From the NCBI GenBank assembly GCA_964030475.1, contig CAXIPT010000009.1, positions 3,702,463 through 3,766,462 on the forward strand: a stretch of 64,000 nucleotides of DNA, written 5' to 3'. Below the pieces are notes generated by a model. The model searched no databases. It was not told the DNA's origin and saw only the letters and a program-made list of their open reading frames with translations. This document shows, in pieces, positions 21,517-31,800 of the stretch. Each line of letters starts with the position of its first letter. The first letter of the stretch is position 1. Made by a program: the position numbers and the translations under genes. The stretch is from Tethya wilhelma (taxonomy: Eukaryota > Porifera > Demospongiae > Tethyida > Tethyidae).

Positions 21517-22938
21517 TTAACCTGAATACATCCCTGAACCGTAAGACGCAAACACAATGGGAGGGGTCTCGCTGTCCGTGGTTGGTGGAATGTGAGGGGT
21601 CTTGCCATCATCACAAGAGGTTTCGTTAAGGGATTGATCTCCTGTCTCTTGATCATTGGTTGATAGAGGTCGTTTTGGTTCATATAAGACAATGATACCG
21701 TGGTGTATTAACTCACTCAGTTGAGAAGTAGTTAGAGGAACTTCTCGATGCAGTAAAATTGAAAACGCTAGTTGAACACAACCAGTACTAACATCTATTA
21801 GATCAATATAGTCATGTCCAAGATCAATGATTTCAGCGACTTTATTCTTGATGGCATCTATGTCCCTCAAGGTAAAGGGACAGTTGGATGCATCACGCTG
21901 AGTGCCCCCAAACCAAAGCTCATCAATTACTTTAACCACAAGAAGATGATCTGAAGAGGAAGATGGTGACATGATGGCCAATGGTGGAACTTCAAAAATA
22001 CTTCTTTTACAGAATTTATGGAATTTCTTAAGGTAGCTATCCAAATCTGCATGGCATTCAATACAGTGTACATTGATAATTTTTTCCAAGATTCGATAAT
22101 TGATGTAAGAGATGTACTTATAACGAAACAGAAAGGACTGGAGTTCAGGTATCGTTGTGATTGCCTCCAACTTGTCTCCATGTTCGTCATGGATTGGTTT
22201 AGGTAGGCGGTGACCCGAACAAAACACAGTACTTATGACTTCTTTTAAAGGGGTAGCATTTGTCTTCAGGGTGTTGAAAACATTGCTTGAGAAATCTTCA
22301 AACTCTTCAGCAATAGCATCAGTATCACGCAAGAGTTGACTTGTCAACCTTTTTTTCTCCCTTTCGTTTAAATGTTTCACACTGAGGTATGGAAACGATT
22401 TGTCCTTCAGACCAGGACATTTTGAGCGGTCTTGAAAATACTTTTCCATACTACACTTTCCACAGGGACATTCAAAACCACAAACTTCTACTCCTGAAGC
22501 ATTTCCAGAATCAGAATCTCCACTAGTTATACTCTGAGTTTGATTAACTGCCCTCTTTAGCTCACTAGCTAGCTTGGTAAGGTTCGTTTGTTGAAGGACA
22601 TCAACAAAATCATCAAAGTGAGCATTACTGTCCTTAATCTTGGGTAGGATCTGACTCATGAGGATACTAGCTCTGTCATAGTCGTGAATGCTAGACATCT
22701 CTGCTTGGGTTTTGTTGTAGTCAGAGATGAGAGACTTTGAAAGAGCATTTACAGCAAATTTCACAACAACTGGTCTCACAGCTTCAACTAGACGAGAGAA
22801 GTTTTGAATAAATACTTTATATTGAACGTACTCCGATGTTTCAATTTCACTGCCACTAGCCATACCAGCCATACCAGCCTCAGCAGTGAAGCTAGTACTT
22901 CCCGTCTGTTCATTGTTAGTACAATTCGACGAGGCCAT
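21517..22938 (-). CDS. CARD-like death-fold protein, intronless
   Basis: 473 residues from the ATG at 22938. Residues ~37-135 form a helical region ending ILPKIKDSNAHFDDFVDVLQ and LTKLASELK, which looks like the last helices of a CARD, a death-fold module for homotypic assembly in apoptosis and innate immunity. Residues ~150-175 have a Cys cluster (CGFECPCGKCSMEKYF). Residues ~175-430 form a mostly helical region with ELQSFLFRYKYISYINYRIL and HCIECHADLDSYLKKFHKFC. I recall this architecture from sponge predicted proteins but know no established name. There is no nucleotide-binding or protease motif, so an adaptor or regulator role is inferred. It lies upstream of the TRAF-like gene in the same orientation. 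Confidence 0.65.
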   Translation of the reverse strand: MASSNCTNNEQTGSTSFTAEAGMAGMASGSEIETSEYVQYKVFIQNFSRLVEAVRPVVVKFAVNALSKSLISDYNKTQAEMSSIHDYDRASILMSQILPKIKDSNAHFDDFVDVLQQTNLTKLASELKRAVNQTQSITSGDSDSGNASGVEVCGFECPCGKCSMEKYFQDRSKCPGLKDKSFPYLSVKHLNEREKKRLTSQLLRDTDAIAEEFEDFSSNVFNTLKTNATPLKEVISTVFCSGHRLPKPIHDEHGDKLEAITTIPELQSFLFRYKYISYINYRILEKIINVHCIECHADLDSYLKKFHKFCKRSIFEVPPLAIMSPSSSSDHLLVVKVIDELWFGGTQRDASNCPFTLRDIDAIKNKVAEIIDLGHDYIDLIDVSTGCVQLAFSILLHREVPLTTSQLSELIHHGIIVLYEPKRPLSTNDQETGDQSLNETSCDDGKTPHIPPTTDSETPPIVFASYGSGMYSG

Positions 22939-23130
22939 GTCTTCATGAGTGCCTGATGCAGCTATTTTTAATAGTTATTAATAGCTCGCGTGATTGCAGC
23001 TTTGGTCTCGTGTCACAATAGAGCGTATTCATGCACGGGTGTTTTGATTGCAAACTTAGTTGTTCAATAGACCTTACCCATAGCCGCGCGCGCCTCCACT
23101 TGGCGGCAGAATTTGAGCTAATGTGGGAGG
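22939..23130. promoter_or_regulatory. Upstream region of CARD-like gene
   Basis: Short non-coding stretch with a GCCGCGCGCGCC tract near 23083. No motif can be assigned with confidence. Confidence 0.25.
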
Positions 23131-23848
23131 TGGCTCAATCAGAAATGGCTGCCTTCACTTAGTTTTTTGAGCGGGTTAGTTACAACAACATAACGTATGA
23201 CAGTTGCCAGTGTATGGTTGAAGCTTACTTCTATGGAAAATTTTCTTTCTGTCGAATTCTGTCGTGAAAGACTACACCCAGGAGCTGAATTGTAAACGAT
23301 ATCCTTGCTCATGAACACATAGATCTACAGTGTTTGATAACAATTTTCTCCACTTGTGTGAGTTCATGCTATCTCTAGGTGGTGTCAGTAGTTCCCTGTA
23401 CACGAGCTGCAACTAGGATCTGGGCTGCAACACGGGTACATTGGTTTCAACCTGCCTGACAACCGACACAGTCACACCCCTTGGTGACCCTACCATCAAT
23501 ACATCAACTTTGGAGTTAAAATTGAACCATCCCACACTGATACTGACCGCCATCACTGTGATCAAAATAAATATACTATTGCTACTTATACCTAAACACA
23601 ATAAACTTATCGTTTAGCAATGTGCTACGTTCCCAAGACTGATGGTAAAGGGTCTCCAAAGCCTGCTGGGTGGAGCTTGTGAGAATCTCCGGCTCTTTTA
23701 CCATAGTCTTTCAAAACAGAATTCGACAGAAAGAAAAATTTCAATAGAAGTAAGCTTCAACCATACACTGGCAACTGTCATACGTTATGTTGTTGTAACT
23801 AACCCGCTCAAAAAACTAAGTGAAGGCAGCCATCTCTGATTGAGCTGT
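23131..23848. mobile_element. Foldback element with ~130-bp inverted arms
   Basis: The sequence from TGGCTCAATCAGAAATGGCT (about 23131) to 23270 recurs inverted at about 23700-23848, ending GATTGAGC. The ~430-bp interior has no recognisable protein. The right arm abuts the TTTTGGTCC element. Confidence 0.65.
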
Positions 23849-23849
23849 C

Positions 23850-24973
23850 ACTGGAATTTTGGTCCTGAAAATTTTGGTCCTCCGGACGAAAATTTTCAAG
23901 AAATTATCTGAAATTTTTGGTCCCGGCCCAATTGTACCCTGAAAATTTTGGTCCCCCACTGAAAATTTTGGTCCTAGGTGTGCGCTACCTCGGACCATAA
24001 TTTTCAGATGTGGTCCCTGAAAAAAATTGCCCCCCTTAGCCAGAAACAGGCTATTTATACTACAGTATACTGTTGTACTATGAATGAGTAATGTAACAGT
24101 CAGAAATATATATATATATAATTTAAACAACAAAAATAGCATAAACAATCTAAACACAATTTCAGTAGTAAACAGTATACTATGAACACAAAGCGGCAAA
24201 GCCATCTACCACTCATTACATAATATGGGTTTGCTGCATTGAACCATTCATTGCAATGCCCCTGATCTCTACCATTCTGCAACCACAACAAGCTAAAGCA
24301 CCCTAACATATTTGCATGGATCAATACAGAGGAAGCTGTGACCTCCAAGATTCAGAGTTTCCGACGGTGGTGCGGTAACAGCTAGATCTAGAAGATGCAG
24401 ATTTAAGGAAAAGAAAAAGAGAATACAAACTTAGTTTGATCATTCCGGCTGCAGCATGGAGCCATCTTGATCAATCACCATCTCAATGCAATCAGGCATC
24501 TGACTCAGTGGACATATTTTACTTGCATTATCATCTGTGCGTAACTATGTTATTATTTTTTGCTTTATGACTTATTTTGATATGCTATTACACTAACTGG
24601 TAAACTGAGTTGATTTAGTAAGAATTGAAAAGTTGATGTATTACAGTTACTAATTGTGGAAAGTTGCACTGGTATATAGGAGTCCTGGAGTTGATCACGT
24701 GCACGTGGCGCAGGAGTTGATGCTCGCGTTCGCTGCCACTTGACAGGTTCTGTGAAGGTCCAACTGAGTTTGTAGAGTCTACTTTTACATTTGCTTAGAC
24801 TTGTTCTACCCAGAAGTATCTTATAATAGAGTCTACAAAGCAGCCTGTGGCTAGTGAGAACTTCTTTCTTACTCGGACCAAAATTTTCAGGGTATAGGGC
24901 CAAATTTTTCGGTGATTCGCGAAAATTTTGGTCCGCCCGGACCAGAATTTTCGCCGGACCAAAATTTCCGTGA
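23850..24973. mobile_element. TTTTGGTCC-type element, second copy
   Basis: It begins TGTCACTGGAATTTTGGTCC and ends GGACCAAAATTTCCGTGACA, with many AAATTTTGGTCC units near both ends and a ~700-bp non-coding interior. It is the same family as 15932-16662. No matching target duplication is visible, so one flank is probably rearranged. Confidence 0.6.
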
Positions 24974-25409
24974 CATACCTACATAGCTTCATAAGATGGC
25001 TGCACTGAAGTACACAAATTTAGGGCTAAGTTTCTAGATCTTGTTTTAGTACATTTTGGCAGTAAACAAGTGCAAAAGACGCTAGTCCAGATGAAAAGAA
25101 GTTACTTTGTGTGTTCAAAACCACCTCAGTGTCTTTTGTTTTCCTGGAAATTTCGTTCAAGTAAGTCAGTGAGTAAGTGAGAACAAATTGCGTGGGTGTA
25201 GCTTCTGACTAGCGCTCTGCTCCGAGTGCTTAGGAAAGTATCTGTGAGCCTTAGGCGTTATATGCTGTTGGTAATCTGTCCAGGAGAGCTTCTGGGCAAG
25301 TTTAAAGGCTGAACTTTGTTTTGTTAGATTTTTTATGGTGATAAACATTTTGTATTGTGTCTATGGGACATGCGGCCCATTCCTACTATACGTACTACCG
25401 TACGCATGA
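24974..25409 (+). mobile_element. ~1 kb element, copy R4 (left-truncated, diverged)
   Basis: It runs from the AAGATGGCTGCACTGAAGTAC region to the terminal hairpin (here CCGTACGCATGA), and is more diverged than the other copies. Its right flank (AAAAACAATTTTAAAGC from 25411) equals the sequence after the empty site at 5966. Confidence 0.7.
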
Positions 25410-25410
25410 T

Positions 25411-25844
25411 AAAAACAATTTTAAAGCATTAATTGTTCATTTGGGATAAAAGTTTTAAAAACACAAATGAAGGACACAGGAACTGCTACATTACGCATGT
25501 TTTTATTAATTTTTGTTGTGACACATGTACGTACATCTGCAGTACAATTAATGTTCTAGTAAATTGTGACATATTACACCGTCAAAGCACCTGAGAGTAT
25601 ACATTTTGGTGCTTTCATTCAAGGATGTGTACAGTGGCTGAGACAGGCTGTAGAGTCACTTGAAACTGGTCTGCTGGATCATTGCTGAGTAGAAGCTGCT
25701 TGAAAAGCCTCTGTTCTTTCAGCAATGTCATCGTTGAAGATATGAAAGTTGAAATCTACAGTTTGCTCATCTGGACGAAGTACAAGAACTGTAAAGTTCG
25801 CTGGTCCTATCGAGTAATCATTGTTAGCTGTAGGAGTAGAGAGT
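25411..25844 (-). pseudogene. Collapsed copy of the Calx-beta tail
   Basis: 25411-25680 matches 5967-6255 (the last Calx-beta exon and its 3' flank). It is joined directly to sequence matching 8093 onward, so everything between (about 1.8 kb, five to six exons) is missing. The frame also shifts near 25868 relative to the intact version. It is either a deletion allele or a pseudogenised end of the Eph-like gene. Confidence 0.65.
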
Positions 25845-28800
25845 TCAGCTGGTGCATGGATATGACCCTGTCCCAATGATTTGATCAGGATTAGTAGGAC
25901 TGATAGTGACAACTACTCTGAAGGTTTGCTCTGATACAACGCCTCTTTCTTTTTCAAGGCGGACAACTCCAATGATATCACTACTCAATTCTGGATTAGT
26001 TGGCTCGGAAACAGTATAACGTGGTTGTTGAAATCCAATTGAAATAGCTGCATTATGGGAAATCGTATAGAAAACCAAACAATAACATTATAAGGCAAAA
26101 AAACAGCAGCAAGACAGGATGCTCTGCTGAAACACCATAAGTTGTTAAAGGGGGAAATGGAAAGCAGGTTACTAAGGGGTTATAACGGCTGATCATAGTA
26201 TAAGGCTAAATTGCAGTGCATTCACAAAGTGGTAAAACAGAGGGTATAAAGAATCTAATTTAAGAAACCCTACACTAAGTACACAAATCACAGAATTATA
26301 ATAATTTTGTCATAAATCATTATTAGCCTCGTTCCCAGGCTCCTCCTCCTTCGCGAATACTTTCTTCGAAAATAAGGAAGGAGGAGCCTGGGAACGAGGC
26401 TAAATCATAATCACTCACGGTCATTATCAATGATTCTGGCAACAGACTGATTATTGATTAGTGCTATGTTGGATTTGTTGACAGCACAGGCAATATCCAA
26501 CGTCAGAACAAAGTTTTGCTCAGTGGCCTCATTAATGACATCATCTACAATAGGAACTCCATGGCCCTGAGTATCAACATCATTTTCTGGTGTTGGCATT
26601 GTCTCATCAGGTGGGAAGGTGACAAGTATTGGAGTGGGATCAAAGTCATTCTCATCTGTCCATGTACGGATCAAAATAAGTTTGAAATGTTACAATTATA
26701 CATATATTGGTTCAGAATCTCAAGTTGGCCATACAATACCTGCTTCAATTGGTGAATTATTATTTTTAGGTAGTGTCCCATAGGGATCATCCCTTCCATT
26801 AGCTCTGTGTTGTTCAAGTGTTATAGGAGTCACTCTAATAGTCACTGGAGTAGCAATTTGCTTGTTTTTGGTCACTTTGACTGGTAGCATCAGTTCAGAT
26901 TCATGAACTCGATAATCATCATTTGTGAACTCAAGTTCCAGATCTGAATTGCAAATACATGTATATGTAATGACATCATATCATTATACTACAGTACTTA
27001 CGATCACCATCCACAATAAGAAGGTCAGCTGTGTTAACGAAGTAGACAGAATAATTAATCTGCCCTGCAAATTGATTATTTAGTGCTGGAGGGTCTGATA
27101 GAGTAAGTCTGACAGGCTCATTCAATTCTTGTGCAATAGAATCCCAAGGGAAAGTGAAGACTACAAATTTTGGAGTGGCTTGATTTGGAAAGATGAGAAT
27201 CGCAGCAGTTCGCAAAGTAAAATCAACCATTGCTATTCAATAGAGTATAAAATGTCATGACCATATACATGTATAGCCAACATTCATCTTACTTGTAGTG
27301 CCCAACAATTGTGCTGAAACATCAAAGGCCAATGGAGGTACTGGTGTCCTTGGACCAGGTCTTTTGATGTAACCAACTTTTAGTGAATAAGCTTGACCCT
27401 GTTCAGATGCAGTGAATTCAGTCTGGAAGAATCCAAATACTGAAATTAAAAAAATATTGATATAAAAATTTGTAATATATAATAGGGCAATGATGCATAA
27501 ATCCTAACCAACACAAGGGTTACATCCATGTGCTCCTTCTGTGCTCCTAAAGCTGAAAGTGTTTGGATTGTTAACACAGCAGTCTCTTCTGGTCATCATC
27601 AATGGAGTAGCATCAATTTGACAGTTTTCATCAATAAAACACTCTACAAGCTCATCTGGGTCTGGCTGATGACGATGTCTGTCTAGAGTCTCTCTTTGCT
27701 CTTCAATTTTGACATGTGGTGTGTATGTTTATTCATACCTGTTGAAAGCTTAATTCAAAACCTCACATTCTCTAGAGAAGCTCAGCTAGTGGAAAAGTTT
27801 TCAGACTGTAGCTAAGTAAACTTTGGCAAATTTTTGTTAAAGATTAATTACCATAGATCGGGAAAATTTTGTGTTGAAAATATTAATTTTTGTAAATAAT
27901 TATGGTACATCCAAAAATTTGTAATGGTTATTACGTTCAAAAGTTCACGTTTTAAATTTTCATAAATGCAGTGTCATACAAAAATTTTTGAACTATAGCT
28001 ACAAAGTTTCCTAATCCATGCTAACTTATTTGTAGATAGATCGTGACGCACAAAATTTATGAAAGTAATTAATGTCCACTAAACTTTCTCACTAGGATAA
28101 GCACTATACATGTACAGAAATTATTCCTTAAAATATAATCCTACACTGAAAATTTTACATGATAGTGTATACCTCTACATCCAGTGCCTTGTTTTCTCCC
28201 AGCTAAACTTTCCCACTATAGGCTTAGCACTACCGTATATCGCTTAATTTTCGTGGTACTTAACTTTCGCGGTTTTCACGAATCAAATGTTATACATGTG
28301 TGCACACACGAATGATATCAATCCGCGAAACTTATTCAACGAAAATCTGCAATAGCACAATCCGCGAAAATTAAAATTAAGCGGTATAATACGGTATACA
28401 ATCATGTACAGCAATTGTTCCTTTATAATCCTACACTAAAAAATTTACATGATAGCGTATACCTCTACATCCAGTGCCTTGTTTTCTCCCTGCTTCATTA
28501 AAACCTGGAGAGCAGCTGCTGCAAGTCAGATCACCACGACTACTGACGTGGATAGCATCATGTTTACAATCATCAAAGATGCATCCCTCTATTTATCCGT
28601 AGAAGATATTTCCATTTATTAATTTTAAACCTATCAGTTGTAAAGTAAACTATTATATACAGCACCTGTACATCCAGTATTGCTCTCTTTACCATCTCCG
28701 TAGTAACCAGGTGGACAGGTACAAGTGAAGCTACCATCAGTGTTGTCGCATGAGGCACCATTGACACAGTCAGCAGAACCAGTAGTACACTCATTGATAT

Positions 28801-31800
28801 CTGCACGTGTATAGGAAGATGAATGCTGTGGATGTGATAGCTATTAGCCTCGTTCCCATGCAGGCTCCTCCTTCGCGAATATTTTCTTCGAAAAAGAAGA
28901 AAATATTCACGAAGGAGGAGCCTGGGAACGAGGCTAGATAGCTATACAGTCTCTGCAATGAAATACCATCACATCCGAATCCTCCTGGAGTGTTGACACA
29001 TTCACTACCATCTCCACACTTGGCTGTGCCATCAGAACACTCATCAATGTCTGCACATAATTATTAGTTATGCAGGTCAAAAGTTTATAATGGTTATAAT
29101 AGTTTATAATAATAACAAGTAGTAAAAATTTCAAAAAAATAAGTAGTGTAGGAATGGGCAGTGCAGTAAAAAGTATTGGAACAAGGCATGTCTCAATTTC
29201 GGCACATGACTTGTAATTATAAGGGTTTTAGACTTTTAGTTCAGTTAACTAACTAAAATTATAGGTGTTTTGGACATTAATTTTTGTTAGACTGCATGCA
29301 GCATAATTATAATAATGGTAAAATGCATGTAGAAAATGAAGACTACCAGCATGTCCTAACCAATTGAATCATGGTTACTAATTTTATTACAACTATAATA
29401 ATTATCCAATTAATCATTATCACTCACGATCATTATCAATGATTCTGGCAAGAGACTCATTGATTATTACTATCTTGGATTTGTTGACAGCACAAGCAAC
29501 ATCCAAAGTCAGAACAAAGTTTTGCTCAGTGGCCTCATTAATGACATCATCTACAATAGGAACCGGAGTATCAACATCATTTTCTTTAGGTGGTGTCTCA
29601 TCAGGTGGGAAGGTGACAAGTATAGGAGTGGGGTCAAAGTCATTCACATCTGTCCATGTGTACAGAAAAATAAAATCTCACAGTACATTGGCTCAGAATC
29701 TTTGTTATAATTAATACCTGCTTCAATTGGTGAGTCTTCATTTCTAGGTAATGTCCCATAAGGATCATCTCTTCCATTAGCTCTGTGTTGTTCAAGTGTT
29801 GTTGGAGTCACTCTAATAGTCACTGGAGTAGCAATTCGCTTGTTTTTGGTCACTTTGACCGGTAGCATCAGTTCAGATTCATGAATTCGATAATCATCAT
29901 TTGTGAACTGAAGTTCCAGAGCTGAATTAAGTGAATTGCATGCATGTAATATGTAATCACATAACATTGACATCATTATAATATTATGACAAAGATTGCA
30001 TATGTATGGTAGTACTTACTATCACAATCCACAATGAGAAGGTCAGCTGTGTTTATGAAGTAGACAGAGTCATCAATCATTCCAGCAAATTGATTAAATG
30101 CTGCTATAGGTTCAGATAGTGTGAGTCTGACGGGCTCATCCAATTCTTGTGCAATAGAATCCAAACGGAAAGTGAAGGTTACAAATCTTGAAGTGGCTTG
30201 ATTTGGAAGGACAAAAACTGATTCAGTTTGCAAAGTGAAGTCACTCATTGCTGTTCAAGAGCGCATAATATATACACATGGAAAGTCATGACCCATACAG
30301 ACAATAATGGCTCAATATACACGTGCAGTGACTGGCTTACTTGTAGTGCCCAATAATTGCGCTGATATGGTACTAAAAGCTAATATAGGTACTGGTGATG
30401 TTGGACCAGGTCTTTTACTGTAACCAACTTCTAATGAATAACCTTGGCCTTGTTCAACTGCAGTGAATTCAGTCTGAAAGAATCCAAACACTGAAAGGAA
30501 AAAATATATTGCATGTGATGCAGTGCAAGGATGCATGTACTTACTACTACTAAATCCTAACCAATACAAAGGCTACAATCTCCTGATCCTTCTGTGCTCC
30601 TAAAGCTGAAAGTGTTTGGATTGTTAACACAGCAGTCTCTTCTGGCCATCAGTAAAGGAGTAGCATCAATTTGACAGTTGTTATCAACAAAACACTCTAC
30701 AAGTTCATCTGGAGCTGGCTGACGACGGTGTCTGTTTACACGTTCTCTTTGCTCTTCAATTTTGGAATGTGGTGTGTATGATTATTAATTTTATACATGT
30801 TAAAGCTTTAATTCAAAATCTCACATACTCTAGAGTTAGTGGGAAAGCTTTCAGACTCTAAGTAACTTTGGCAAATTATTGTTAAACATTAATTACTGTA
30901 GATCGGGAAATTTTCATGTTGAAAATACTTTTGTAAATAAAATTTTGAGATATTTAATTTTTTGTAAATATGGTACATACGAAAAATTTTTAACGGTTGG
31001 CAGGTTCAAACGTTCATGTTGTAAATTTTTTGCAAATTTTAATTTTTGGAAATGCAATGTCATTATTGTATACAAAAAATTTTTGAACTACAAAAGTTTC
31101 CCGAACCATGCTAACTTTAATTCATAGATGGCTCGCGATCCACAAAATTTGTGAAGTAATGTCCACTAAACTTTCCCACTATATAGACTAAGCACTATAA
31201 TAATATTATGTGTACAGCAATTCCTTAATAATCCTCCACTGAAGACTCTACATGATAGTGTATACCTCTACATCCAGTGCCTTGTTCTCTCCCAGCTTCA
31301 TCAAATCCTGGAGGGCAGCTGCTGCAAGTCAGATCACCATGACTACTGACATGGATAGTATCGTGTTTACAAATGTCAAAGATGCATCCCTCTATTTATA
31401 GAAAATATTTCCATTAAAACCCGATCAGTTGTAAAGTAAACTATACAGCACCTGTACATCCAGTATTGCTCTCTTTACCATCTCCATAGGAACCAGGTGG
31501 ACAGGTACAAGTGAAGCTACCATCAGTGTTGTCACATGAGGCACCATTGACACAGTCAGCAGAACCAGTAGTACACTCATTGATATCTGCATGTATATAG
31601 GAAGATGAATGCTGTGGCTGTGATAGCTATATGGTCTGCGCAATGAAAATTTAATGTCCAAACTTACCATCACATCTGAATCCTCCCAGAGTGTTGACAC
31701 ATTCACTACCATCTCCACACTTGGCTGTACCATCAGAACACTCATCAATGTCTACACATGTATGCAGGTCAAAGTTTACATACAATGGTACTATGGGTGC

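Larger units (their letters stand above)
26419..31751 (-). repeat. Intragenic tandem duplication of an eight-exon block
   Basis: The block 31751-29428 (two EGF exons, two cysteine-module exons, four Calx-beta exons) is repeated as 29050-26419 with the same exon sizes, except the fifth exon (150 versus 147 nt) and the last (222 versus 237 nt). Intron sequences are also homologous (for example 30780-31250 with 27710-28190), so this is a DNA-level duplication of about 2.5 kb. Confidence 0.85.

Noticed and set aside
26334..26402. Foldbacks as CRISPR-like or tRNA-like structures
   Set aside because: Single dispersed palindromes with target duplications in a eukaryotic genome; no spacer array and no tRNA arms.
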